Shown here: positions 24,874-32,819 of the stretch, in pieces | Layout of the letters: every line of letters starts with the position of its first letter | Numbering within the stretch: the stretch's first letter is position 1 | Assembly (NCBI RefSeq): GCF_000282575.1 | Contig: NZ_AKJA01000043.1 | Location: 1-36,148 of the forward strand | Origin: Herbaspirillum sp. YR522 | Lineage (GTDB): Bacteria; Pseudomonadota; Gammaproteobacteria; Burkholderiales; Burkholderiaceae_D | Direction of reading: 5' to 3' | DNA length: 36,148 nucleotides | The notes under the pieces: generated by a model | The model's input: only the letters and a program-made list of their open reading frames with translations | What the model was told of the DNA's origin: nothing | Databases searched by the model: none | Translations under genes and position numbers: made by a program

Positions 24874-24897
24874 TTGCCCCGGCCGGTGCCGGGGCAA
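24874..24897 (+). terminator. stable hairpin between ccoP and ccoG
   Basis: TTGCCCCGGC (24874-24883) pairs perfectly with GCCGGGGCAA (24888-24897) around CGGT. There is no T-run afterwards, so full termination is unlikely. It may protect the ccoNOQP mRNA 3' end or reduce read-through into ccoG. Confidence 0.55.
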
Positions 24898-24922
24898 CGG
24901 TCGTTGTGCAGGATAGAAGACC

Positions 24923-26374
24923 ATGGATAACGCAGTCAAACCCTCCAAGCAGGCCGGGCCGCCCTCGGCGCCAGGCCGGGACGAGTACACCGTCGTCGGC
25001 ATGTACCAGGCGCGCCAGCAGATCTACCCGCGCGAGATCTCCGGGCGTTACGCCAGGCTGCGCTGGCTTGCCGTGTGGTTGACCCAGCTGGTGTTCTACG
25101 GCCTGCCGTGGATCAGCTGGAACGGGCGCCAGGCGGTGCTGTTCGACCTCGCCGCACGCAAGTTCTACCTGTTCGGCCTGGTGCTGTGGCCGCAGGATTT
25201 CATCTGGCTGGCGGCGCTGCTGATCATCTGCGCGTTCGGCCTGTTCCTGTTTACCGCGATGGCCGGGCGCGTGTGGTGCGGATATGCCTGTCCGCAGACG
25301 GTCTATACCGAGATCTTCATGTGGATCGAGCGCCGCATCGAAGGCACCCGCAGCGCCCGCATGCGGCTCGACCGCCAACCGTGGTCCTGGTCCAAGCTGG
25401 CCCGCAAGGCGGCCAAGCACGGCGCCTGGGGCGTGTTGGCGTTGTGGACCGGGCTGTCCTTCGTGGGCTACTTTTCGCCGGTGCGCGAACTGGTGGGCCA
25501 GCTGGTCACGCTGGGCTTCGGTCCGTGGGAAAGCTTCTGGATCCTGTTCTATGCGCTGGCCACCTATGGCAATGCCGGCTGGATGCGCGAACAGGTCTGC
25601 AAGTACATGTGTCCCTATGCGCGCTTCCAGAGCGCCATGTTCGATCGCGATTCGCTCATCATCACCTACGATGTGCACCGCGGCGAACCGCGCATGCCGG
25701 CAGCCCGGGCCGCACGCAATACGGCCGCGGACGTGCGCAGCGGCGACTGCATCGACTGCACCATGTGCGTCCAGGTGTGCCCCACCGGCATCGATATCCG
25801 GCAGGGGCTGCAATACATGTGCATCGGGTGCGCGGCCTGCGTCGATGCCTGCAACGGCGTGATGGACAAGATCGCCCGTCCGCGCGGACTGATCCGCTAC
25901 TCGACCGAGAACGCAATGGCGCAGGGCGGCTCGAACGCGGCCATCCGGCGTCGCCTGCTGCGTCCGCGCATCCTGGTCTACCTGGCGATCCTGACGGTGG
26001 TGGTGCTGGCGTTCTCGGCCTCGCTCTGGAGCCGCGTGCCGTTGAAGCTCGATGTGCTGCGCGACCGCGGCTCGATGGGGCGCGAGGTGGAGGAGGGCAT
26101 CGTCGAAAACGTCTATCGCCTGCAGGTGATCAATACCGACGAGCACAGCCATCGCTATCGCATCAGCGTCGATGGGCTGCCCGGCCTGGTGGTGGCGCCG
26201 AGCGATCCGATCGAGGCTGGCCCCACGCAGACCTTGTCGGTGCCGGTGCGGGTGCGGGCACCACATGGCGTGGGCCAGGCGGGTTCCAACAAGATCCGTT
26301 TTCACCTGCAGGACGAACGCGACGCCGCGCTGGCGGTGAGCGAAAAGGCAGTCTTCATCGTACCGCGCCGTTGA
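24923..26374 (+). CDS. ccoG: cbb3 oxidase accessory protein CcoG (RdxA/FixG)
   Basis: A 483-residue membrane Fe-S protein reported in relatives to reduce Cu(II) for oxidase assembly. Parts: helices with W-C-G-Y-A-C-P-Q (C119, C123) and C-K-Y-M-C-P-Y (C226, C230), two 4Fe-4S motifs C276-x2-C279-x2-C282-x3-C286 and C300-x2-C303-x2-C306-x3-C310, a further helix at about 348-366, and a C-terminal periplasmic Ig-like domain (FixG_C). All cluster cysteines are present. It starts 58 bp after ccoP. Confidence 0.95.
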   Translation: MDNAVKPSKQAGPPSAPGRDEYTVVGMYQARQQIYPREISGRYARLRWLAVWLTQLVFYGLPWISWNGRQAVLFDLAARKFYLFGLVLWPQDFIWLAALLIICAFGLFLFTAMAGRVWCGYACPQTVYTEIFMWIERRIEGTRSARMRLDRQPWSWSKLARKAAKHGAWGVLALWTGLSFVGYFSPVRELVGQLVTLGFGPWESFWILFYALATYGNAGWMREQVCKYMCPYARFQSAMFDRDSLIITYDVHRGEPRMPAARAARNTAADVRSGDCIDCTMCVQVCPTGIDIRQGLQYMCIGCAACVDACNGVMDKIARPRGLIRYSTENAMAQGGSNAAIRRRLLRPRILVYLAILTVVVLAFSASLWSRVPLKLDVLRDRGSMGREVEEGIVENVYRLQVINTDEHSHRYRISVDGLPGLVVAPSDPIEAGPTQTLSVPVRVRAPHGVGQAGSNKIRFHLQDERDAALAVSEKAVFIVPRR

Positions 26375-26401
26375 GTGGCGCATTCTGGAAAGAGGTTGAT
26401 C

Positions 26402-26950
26402 ATGCAAGGCAATGGCAAGGCTTTATCCGCCCCGGTGGCGCCCTGGTACCGCCACCGCTGGCCCTGGCTGCTGATGTCCGGACCGGCCGTGGTGGTGGTG
26501 GCCGGTCTGCTGACGGTGTGGCTGGCGGTGGTAAGGGGCGACGCGCTGGTGGCTGACGACTACTACAAGCAGGGCAAGGCCATCAACCAGGACCTGCGGC
26601 GCGACCGTGAGGCCTGGCGCCTGGGCGCGCGCCTGGAGGTCGGCTTCGATCCGGCCGCGGGCTCGTTGCGCGGCAGGCTGGCGCTGCGCGGCACGCCGCA
26701 GGCCGGCGAAGAAGGACGGACATTGTATTTGTCGCTGGTCCACCCGACCCAGCCCCCGCGCGACCGGGCGCTGGTGATACAGACCGCCGCCGACGGCAGT
26801 TTCTCGCTGCCCATGGGCGAGCTGGAACAGGCGCGCTGGCGCATGGTGGTCGAGGACGGCAGTCGTCGCTGGCGCCTGCATGGCAGCTGGAACTGGCCGC
26901 AGCAGCGCCAGGCGGTACTGAGCGCTGAAAACTACGCGCCGGCAGAGTAA
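26402..26950 (+). CDS. ccoH: cbb3 oxidase assembly protein CcoH (FixH)
   Basis: A 182-residue protein with one helix at about residues 28-50 (P-W-L-L-M-S-G-P-A-V-V-V-V-A-G-L-L), then the family tag D-D-Y-Y-K-Q-G-K-A-I-N and a periplasmic domain. FixH/CcoH interacts with the oxidase during assembly. The start M-Q-G-N-G-K at 26402 has AGAGG seven to eight bases upstream. It is 27 bp after ccoG. Confidence 0.92.
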   Translation: MQGNGKALSAPVAPWYRHRWPWLLMSGPAVVVVAGLLTVWLAVVRGDALVADDYYKQGKAINQDLRRDREAWRLGARLEVGFDPAAGSLRGRLALRGTPQAGEEGRTLYLSLVHPTQPPRDRALVIQTAADGSFSLPMGELEQARWRMVVEDGSRRWRLHGSWNWPQQRQAVLSAENYAPAE

Positions 26951-27080
26951 GGGGCCGGCGCCGTGCTTCGACAACGGCCCAGCCCGGTACCAGAGCCGGC
27001 CACGAGAGCCGTCCACAAGACCGGCACATGATCCCGATGCCGGTGTACCGGGCCCGTGACTTGCAATGGAGGAGACCGCA

Positions 27081-27338
27081 ATGCGCAGCGTACGACGCAA
27101 CATCGCCGTGGTCGGCTGGCTGGCTTTCTTGATGGCCGTGGCCGCCGAAGGCATTTTCTTTTCGATGACCGAACCGATCCTGCTGGCGCAGGCGATGGGC
27201 GTCGAGTCGCCCGACGCGCTGGGCGTCTATACCCTCGGTTTCTTGGGTTTCTGGGGAAGTTTCACACTGTGCGGCCTGCTGGCCGTGTGCTTGACGCAGG
27301 AGCTGCCGCAGGCCGGCCGGCCGCGTCGGCCGGCCTGA
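27081..27338 (+). CDS. small two-helix membrane protein of unknown function at the end of the cco cluster
   Basis: An 85-residue protein. Basic start M-R-S-V-R-R-N, helix 1 at about 8-27 (I-A-V-V-G-W-L-A-F-L-M-A-V-A-A-E-G-I-F-F), a loop F-S-M-T-E-P-I-L-L-A-Q-A-M-G, and helix 2 at about 49-73 (V-Y-T-L-G-F-L-G-F-W-G-S-F-T-L). A glutamate lies inside helix 1. GGAGGAG is well placed before ATG 27081, while the ATG at 27066 overlaps this signal. I do not know the family. Position 130 bp after ccoH, on the same strand, suggests a link to cbb3 oxidase or respiration. Confidence 0.75.
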   Translation: MRSVRRNIAVVGWLAFLMAVAAEGIFFSMTEPILLAQAMGVESPDALGVYTLGFLGFWGSFTLCGLLAVCLTQELPQAGRPRRPA

Positions 27339-27359
27339 CCCGGCAGCGGGCCAGGCCCG

Positions 27360-28202
27360 TCAGCCGGCTGCGCCTGCCGTGGCCAGGTTGCCAGGCACGG
27401 CACCGGCGTCGACGCCGGCGGCCAGCTTCTTGAGCGCACCCAGGTCGACCACCTCGACGTCGCGTTGCTCCACGGCCAGCAAGCCCTGCTTGCGGAACTT
27501 GGAGATCAGGCGGCTGATGCTCTCGATGGTCAGTCCGAGGTAATTGCCCACGTCCTGGCGCGTCATGCGCAATTGAAAGCGGGTCGGTGAATAGCCGCGC
27601 GCCGCGTAGCGCGACGACAGGTTGACCAGGAACGCCGCAAAGCGCTGTTCGGCGCGCATGTTGCCCAGCAGCATGATGACGTTCTGCTCGCTGGTGATTT
27701 CGTGGCTCATCATGCGATGGAAGTGGCGCAGCAGCATCGGCATCTGGCCGAACAGCTGTTCCAGCCGCGCAAAGGGGATCTCGCATACTTCGCTGTCCTG
27801 CAGCGCCATGGCGTCGCACTGGTGGCGTTCGGTGCCGATGGCATCCATGCCCAGCAATTCGCCTGGCATCTGGAAACCGGTGATCTGGCGGTCGCCGTCG
27901 AGGTTTTCCTGGTAGGTCTTGAAGTGACCCACGCGCACCGCATAGAGCGCCGTGAAGCGGTCGCCGATGCGGTACAGGAACTCGTCGCGCGCGACCTTGC
28001 GGCGGCCGATGATCTTGTCCAGTCGCTTCATGTCCGATTCTTCCAGCCCCATGGGCAGGCACAACTGGTGCATGCCGCAGGCGGTGCAGCTACGCAGGGC
28101 AGAGCAACTGGCGGCTTCGCGGGCGGCGGTCAGCGACGACATCTGGTGTAGCTGGGCAGGCGCGATGGCGGGCGAAGGAGTACGGAGTGCAGGCTGGTTC
28201 AT
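27360..28202 (-). CDS. fnr: FNR-type oxygen-sensing transcription regulator
   Basis: A 280-residue CRP/FNR protein with the 4Fe-4S cysteines C39, C42 and C48 (C-T-A-C-G-M-H-Q-L-C) and the distant C129 (H-Q-C-D-A), a cNMP-like beta roll, and an HTH with M-T-R-Q-D-V-G-N-Y-L-G-L-T-I-E-S-I-S-R-L. The E-x2-S-R recognition residues equal those of E. coli FNR and predict binding to TTGAT-N4-ATCAA, the sequence found at several promoters here. The C-terminus carries an extra alanine/glycine-rich tail. The ATG at 28202 has a weak ribosome binding site. It is convergent with the cco cluster, 21 bp away. Confidence 0.95.
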   Translation of the reverse strand: MNQPALRTPSPAIAPAQLHQMSSLTAAREAASCSALRSCTACGMHQLCLPMGLEESDMKRLDKIIGRRKVARDEFLYRIGDRFTALYAVRVGHFKTYQENLDGDRQITGFQMPGELLGMDAIGTERHQCDAMALQDSEVCEIPFARLEQLFGQMPMLLRHFHRMMSHEITSEQNVIMLLGNMRAEQRFAAFLVNLSSRYAARGYSPTRFQLRMTRQDVGNYLGLTIESISRLISKFRKQGLLAVEQRDVEVVDLGALKKLAAGVDAGAVPGNLATAGAAG

Positions 28203-28279
28203 ACAATGTTCCCGGCGGACATGAAATCGTTGCGATCTTGAATGGCTTCATTCTAAGTCGCCGGCGGCATCGCCAGGCA

Positions 28280-28321
28280 ACGCTATGCCGGAATCAGACG
28301 GCAATACTTGTCCCAGATCAA
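28280..28321 (-). promoter_or_regulatory. FNR box and -10 of fnr (autoregulation)
   Basis: On the minus strand TTGATCTGGGACAA (28321-28308) matches the FNR site at 9 of the 10 specified bases. Centred at -41.5 it places the start at 28273 and the -10 at 28285-28280, which reads TAGCGT (TAnnnT). The leader to ATG 28202 would be about 70 nt. The rest of the 282-bp gap to the desaturase stop holds no gene that I can support. Confidence 0.65.
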
Positions 28322-28484
28322 ACAAGTGGCAGACAGCGGCCAGGGCGGGCTGGGGTGGCGGGCGAGGAGGTGCGGTCTTGATGGGGGGAATCGGGCGGTA
28401 TCGCGGGGTTTCCGGGGACCCGCGACTGCCCTTCCATGCGGCCGTCTTGTTGTTCAAACGAAAAGGATGGGGGCTCGCCGGGCG

Positions 28485-29627
28485 TCAGCCGGCGCCGCCG
28501 TCGAGCGTCGGCATGGGCAAGGGCTTACTGGTGGGGCGGCCCTTGAAATCGGTCCAGCACAGGCGGTCATAGTCGTACAGCTTGCAGCGGCGGGCGGTAT
28601 CGAAGTACCAGCGCCACGAGAAACGCTGGATCACGATGCGTCCGGGCAGCATGGTCTCGAGTTTCTTCTGGGCCTGCTTGAGGCGGTACAGCGGCACGCT
28701 CATGTCGACGTGGTGGGCCGTGTGTTCCATGATGTGGTGCAAGGCACTTCCCATCCAGCGGCCGAAGGTCAGGTGGACGGTGGTCGACACGAAGGGCTGG
28801 GCGGCGGCCCAGGTCGCCTTGTCCTGGTACCAGGCCACCGAGGTATGAGTGTGATGCACGTACACCACGAAGCCCATCATGGCCTTCCAGAACAGGATCG
28901 GAATCGCAAAGCCGCTGACCAGCAGCGTCCAGGACGACTGCCCGGTGGCGTCGGCAGCCCAGGCCAGGCCAGCGATCCAGGCTGCCGCCACGGCCGTGAC
29001 CAGTATGCCGTCCCAGATGAATTCGGCGCGCCGGGTGGGCATCTGCTTTCTGGAGGGGAAGTACATGCGCTTCCACCACATGTCGATCATGTAGTACAGG
29101 CCGGGCCCCAGCCCGCTGCGATAGACCCGCTCCAGCTGGCGGCGCCACCGCGGAAGGGCACGGAACTCCGCGATCGAACGCGGTTGCCAGACGAAATCGA
29201 AGCCCTTGAGGTTGGTGTAGCCGTGGTGCACCACGTTGTGACCCACCGCCCACAGGCTGTAGGGCGTCAGCGACGGCATGAACAGCAGGCGACCGAGCCA
29301 GGTATTGAGGCGGCGGTTGGGCGTAAAGCTCTGGTGGCAGGCATCGTGGCCGAGGATGAACAGGCGGCCGATGACGAAGCCCGTGACCAGGCCCAGCACG
29401 ATCTTGGCCCACAGCCATGGGGTCCAGACGATGGCGGCCAGGCCGGCGCCGAACAGGGTGAAATCGAGCGCCGAGAGTAACAGCGCGATGGTGGTGCTGC
29501 GACGGCTGATCGGGATCACCCACGAGCGGATGATCTTGCGATGCGGCATCGGCGCACCAGGGGCGACCGGCGTGGCGTGCCCTGGGTGCCCGGGGTGCCC
29601 GTGGGCGGGCGTGGTCGAGAGTGTCAT
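28485..29627 (-). CDS. membrane fatty-acid desaturase
   Basis: A 380-residue di-iron desaturase of the FA_desaturase family. The three histidine boxes are complete: H94-D-A-C-H98, H130-N-V-V-H134-H135 and H302-T-A-H305-H306. Helices lie between the boxes as usual. It introduces a double bond into acyl chains of membrane lipids using oxygen; the position (delta-9 or delta-12) cannot be told from sequence alone. The N-terminus has a histidine-rich stretch (A-H-G-H-P-G-H-P-G-H-A). The ATG at 29627 is chosen over a TTG at 29648. An oxygen-consuming enzyme beside the oxygen regulator is notable. It follows the ompW terminator on the same strand. Confidence 0.92.
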   Translation of the reverse strand: MTLSTTPAHGHPGHPGHATPVAPGAPMPHRKIIRSWVIPISRRSTTIALLLSALDFTLFGAGLAAIVWTPWLWAKIVLGLVTGFVIGRLFILGHDACHQSFTPNRRLNTWLGRLLFMPSLTPYSLWAVGHNVVHHGYTNLKGFDFVWQPRSIAEFRALPRWRRQLERVYRSGLGPGLYYMIDMWWKRMYFPSRKQMPTRRAEFIWDGILVTAVAAAWIAGLAWAADATGQSSWTLLVSGFAIPILFWKAMMGFVVYVHHTHTSVAWYQDKATWAAAQPFVSTTVHLTFGRWMGSALHHIMEHTAHHVDMSVPLYRLKQAQKKLETMLPGRIVIQRFSWRWYFDTARRCKLYDYDRLCWTDFKGRPTSKPLPMPTLDGGAG

Positions 29628-29651
29628 GAGAGCTCTTGATGCGATCAAACG

Positions 29652-29723
29652 AAAAAAGGGGCGGCAGAGGCGACACGGCGCGCCCGGTCATCGGCGATGG
29701 CCGGGCGCGCTGCTGGCCGCCCC
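29652..29723 (-). terminator. large nested rho-independent terminator of ompW
   Basis: Outer stem GGGGCGGC (29658-29665)/GCCGCCCC (29716-29723) and inner perfect 10-bp stem GCGCGCCCGG (29678-29687)/CCGGGCGCGC (29701-29710). On the minus strand the outer stem runs into six T residues. It sits 21 bp after the ompW stop and just before the desaturase start. Confidence 0.88.
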
Positions 29724-29743
29724 TGGGACAGGCTGGCGCAGGA

Positions 29744-30370
29744 TCAGAAGCGGTAGCCGACACCCACGCCGAACAGCCACGGATCGATCTTGACGGTGCT
29801 GATCCTGGTGCCGCCGAGCTTCACATCGCTCTGGATCTGGACCTTCTTGATGTCGAAGTTGATCAGCCAGTGGCGGTCGATCTTGATGTCCAGGCCGGCT
29901 TGCAGGGCGCCGCCGACGCTGTTGCTGTCGAGCGAGGCGCCATCGTTGAGCACGTGCACGTCCGAAATGCGGGTGTAGTTGATGCCGGCGCCCAGGTAGG
30001 GCGAGAAGCGTGCCTCGGGCGTGAAATGGTATTGCAGCAGCAGCGTCGGTGGCAGGTGCTTGAAGGTGCCGATCTTCTGGCCATCCAGGCGCACGTCATG
30101 TTGCTGCGGATAGGTCAGGATCAGTTCGGCGGCCCAGTTGGGGCTGAAGAAATAACTGATGTCGACCTCCGGGATGGTCTTGGAGCTGACCGACAGGCGG
30201 TCCGACGCGCCCACGCCGCCGACCGGGTCGGACTTGTTGTCGGGGCTGATGTTGACGGCGCGCACGCGCACCAGCCAGGGGCTCTGTGCTTCTTGCGCGC
30301 AGGCCGCCGGAGCGGCGAACGACGAAGTCAATGCTGCGGCGGCAGCGGCGATGGTGATGATTTTTTTCAC
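29744..30370 (-). CDS. ompW: OmpW-family outer membrane protein
   Basis: A 208-residue eight-stranded barrel. A signal peptide ends near A-C-A-Q (about residue 25). Family marks: S-P-W-L-V-R-V-R at the mature start, W-A-A-E-L-I-L-T-Y-P, H-L-P-P-T-L-L-L-Q-Y-H-F, F-S-P-Y-L-G-A-G-I-N-Y-T, D-I-K-K-V-Q, and a C-terminal aromatic G-Y-R-F for barrel insertion. OmpW proteins pass small hydrophobic compounds and are linked to low-oxygen adaptation. The start is GTG at 30370 (K-K-I-I-T-I-A-A), with AGG nine bases upstream; no ATG lies near. A perfect FNR box lies upstream. Confidence 0.94.
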   Translation of the reverse strand: MKKIITIAAAAAALTSSFAAPAACAQEAQSPWLVRVRAVNISPDNKSDPVGGVGASDRLSVSSKTIPEVDISYFFSPNWAAELILTYPQQHDVRLDGQKIGTFKHLPPTLLLQYHFTPEARFSPYLGAGINYTRISDVHVLNDGASLDSNSVGGALQAGLDIKIDRHWLINFDIKKVQIQSDVKLGGTRISTVKIDPWLFGVGVGYRF

Positions 30371-30400
30371 GGCTTTTACCTGTCGAGTGAGGATGAGCGA

Positions 30401-30442
30401 AAGGTACGCCGCTATCGGCAGCCGGGCCTTGATGCTGATCAA
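30401..30442 (-). promoter_or_regulatory. FNR box and -10 of ompW
   Basis: TTGATGCTGATCAA (30429-30442; palindromic) matches the FNR consensus perfectly. Centred at -41.5, the minus-strand start would be 30394 and the -10 at 30406-30401 reads TACCTT (TAnnnT). The leader to GTG 30370 is about 24 nt. Confidence 0.83.
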
Positions 30443-30542
30443 GGGGGCGTCATCGGCGCTGGACGATGCGTGCCCGATGCCCGGGGATGAAAGCCGTTGC
30501 CGCCGGTTCAGGCCGATTTGGGCTGCCGGCAGCGATGTGCGC

Positions 30543-32705
30543 TCAGGCCACCACGCCGGGTCCACCGCTGGCATAGACCGTCCCGGCCGCATTGGTGGCG
30601 ATCTGCTGCAGCGACAAGGTGGCGCCCCTGTCCTGTGGTCCTGGTGTGTAGCGTGGCGCGTTCGTCGGCGATCCGCTGGCCACCACCACGCCGTCGCGCA
30701 GGATCTGTTGCACCAGCGTGCCATGCGGGCGCCACATGATGGCACCCCAGTGGATCGCCAGCGGCATGCCGATCCGTGGCGGCGCCGCGAAGCCGGGGGC
30801 CATCACGACCTGCGGCACCTGGTTGGCGCGCGAATTGATCAACTGTTTCATGAAGGGCTTGTGCGCCACCAGGATGTCGCGCATGGCCCATTGGGTGCGC
30901 TGTGACGGATGCAGCAGGTCATGCGACCGGGTAAGCCTGAGTTCGGCGCCGACGGCGTGGGCGCGGATGATACGCGATGCCCACGCCGGCGATACGGGGT
31001 TGGCCTGGGAGCGCCGCCCGCCGTTGAGCACCACCTGGTAGTCGCGTTCGGCCAACCTGGTCACGGCGGTAACGATACCGACCTTGCTGGTGGTGTCCAC
31101 ATTGTCGGTGCCCGGTTCGAACACCAGCGTGTCGCCGATGGCTGGTGCCACGCTGACCCGGCAGACGTTGGTAGTGGCCGCCGCCACCGGCGCCACCAGC
31201 GTGGCCTGGTAGGGGTCGACGCCCCAGCGGTCCATCTGTACCGGGTCGCGGGCGGCGGCGGCGGTATCGATGGTCAGCGCCGCGCCACCGGCCACGCCGG
31301 CCATCAACCATTCATGCAGCTTGCGAAACGAACCGCTGGCCGAATCGGTATTGGCCAGGTCCACCGGCGCCTGGTCGGCCACGGTGGTGCCGCGGGTATT
31401 GTTGGCCGCGGTGGTGTAGGGCGTGATGGTGGTCTGGAAGATCGGCACCTGCGGCCAGGCGGCGGCCATCTTGGCATAGGCGCGCCGGAAGGTGTTCTGG
31501 GCCGCCGCCAGCGCATTGCCGCCACCCAGCGCATTGCGTCCGTGCTGGTGGACGATGGCGTTGAACATCGGTTCGCGCTGCAGCAGCTTCATGCACGCGT
31601 CGAGCGCATCGACCAGGTTGCGCCCGCCCAGGTTGTTGAGGTTGTCGGTGTACAGCGTCACGGGTGAACTGGCCCAGCGTGACAGGTGCATGTAGTTCCA
31701 CGCGCCCGAGCCGGTGTCGCCCAGCGCCTCGCGCACGAATCCGATGTCGCCGCGCGGGCTGGCCAGGGCGGCCGAGACATTGCTGCCGTCCTCGATCGAA
31801 TCGCCGAAGATCGCCACTACCGGGCGCTCGCCATCCCAGCCCCTGGCGGCCAGCATGGCCGGCGCGAAATAGCCGCCCAGGGCCGAGCCGACACCGGCGG
31901 TGTTGATGGCGGAGCGGGCCAGTTCGGGGCCCTTGGCGTCGCGCGCCGATTCCCCGGCCAGGAAGAATCCCTGGTCGGCCGGCCAGGCACCGGAGGCGCT
32001 GGGCATGTGGAACAACACATCCAGGAAATAGGTGGAGTCGGCGGCCAGGTCGGCAATGGGGTCGTTCCAGCTGCGCTCGCCCGGCGCCAGCGTCTTGCTG
32101 GTCGCGCCACCCCACTTGACCGTGTCGACCAGGCCATTGGCGGCATCCCGTATCTCGACCCGGTCCAGCGCGATGGGGAACATCCCGTCCAGCAGCGCGC
32201 TGACCGAATTGGCGGCATTGAGCCACAGGAAACGTCCGGCGGTGGCGGCCCAGGTGGTCGAGAACTTGTAGCGCCGACTGAAGTGGCTGGCGGCCAGCGT
32301 GCCGTTGCCACCGGACCGGCCGGTGCCATCGCCGGCCTTCCAGCCGGTGTCGGTGATACCCCACTCGGTGGCCAGGCCGAAGCGATTCGACGCGATCATG
32401 TAGCGCTGCGCTGCGTTCGAGCTCGGCAGCGCCAGCCCCGCCGAGTGAAAGTCGATATCGCCCACCGTGACGCAAAAGCGCAGCCGGCAGCTGGCCGTCG
32501 CGTGTGCCGGGGTCAGGTCGTCCAGCTGCAGCACATAGGCCAGTTCGTGCTGGCCGGCAATGTCGACGAAGCCGTGCCCGGTGTCGCGTTGCCAGCGTCC
32601 GCCCGCGGCCGACCAGCCGACCGGCAGCAGGGCATGGACGGCGGTGCCGACCACCAGTTCACCCACAGGAAAAACACTCAGCTGATTCGACTCTACACCA
32701 CGCAT
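30543..32705 (-). CDS. large SGNH/GDSL-type hydrolase with Ig-like C-terminus, substrate unknown
   Basis: A 720-residue protein with no signal peptide or membrane helix. Three parts: residues 1-290, a beta-rich region of unknown fold; about 291-620, an SGNH hydrolase domain with block I V-V-A-I-F-G-D-S-I-E-D-G (Ser303), a block III-like H-G-R-N-A-L-G-G (about 388-395) and block V D-L-L-H-P (D596, H599); and 640-720, an Ig-like repeat ending Y-T-P-G-P-Q-D-R-G-A-T-L-S. A small insert (about 505-580) interrupts the SGNH part. The start at 32705 has AAGGG six bases upstream; the ATG at 32711 overlaps it. The layout recalls phage tail or surface-glycan esterases, but no phage genes are near. It stands alone. 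Confidence 0.8.
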   Translation of the reverse strand: MRGVESNQLSVFPVGELVVGTAVHALLPVGWSAAGGRWQRDTGHGFVDIAGQHELAYVLQLDDLTPAHATASCRLRFCVTVGDIDFHSAGLALPSSNAAQRYMIASNRFGLATEWGITDTGWKAGDGTGRSGGNGTLAASHFSRRYKFSTTWAATAGRFLWLNAANSVSALLDGMFPIALDRVEIRDAANGLVDTVKWGGATSKTLAPGERSWNDPIADLAADSTYFLDVLFHMPSASGAWPADQGFFLAGESARDAKGPELARSAINTAGVGSALGGYFAPAMLAARGWDGERPVVAIFGDSIEDGSNVSAALASPRGDIGFVREALGDTGSGAWNYMHLSRWASSPVTLYTDNLNNLGGRNLVDALDACMKLLQREPMFNAIVHQHGRNALGGGNALAAAQNTFRRAYAKMAAAWPQVPIFQTTITPYTTAANNTRGTTVADQAPVDLANTDSASGSFRKLHEWLMAGVAGGAALTIDTAAAARDPVQMDRWGVDPYQATLVAPVAAATTNVCRVSVAPAIGDTLVFEPGTDNVDTTSKVGIVTAVTRLAERDYQVVLNGGRRSQANPVSPAWASRIIRAHAVGAELRLTRSHDLLHPSQRTQWAMRDILVAHKPFMKQLINSRANQVPQVVMAPGFAAPPRIGMPLAIHWGAIMWRPHGTLVQQILRDGVVVASGSPTNAPRYTPGPQDRGATLSLQQIATNAAGTVYASGGPGVVA

Positions 32706-32766
32706 GGACATCCCTTAGACCGTCGCAGGCATTGCGACCCCGGCCAAGGATACTGCATCGGGCATG

Positions 32767-32798
32767 AAAAAAGCGCAGCCCCCGGGTGGGGACTGCGC
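32767..32798 (-). terminator. rho-independent terminator of acdS
   Basis: GCGCAG-C-CCCC (32773-32783) pairs with GGGG-A-CTGCGC (32788-32798). The minus strand continues into six T residues (32772-32767). It begins about 20 bp after the acdS stop. Confidence 0.9.
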
Positions 32799-32819
32799 CC
32801 GCGGCCGGCCCGGGGCGAC

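Noticed and set aside
24728..26407. 559-codon open frame opposite ccoG
   Set aside because: Shadow frame; ccoG has all cluster motifs on the other strand.
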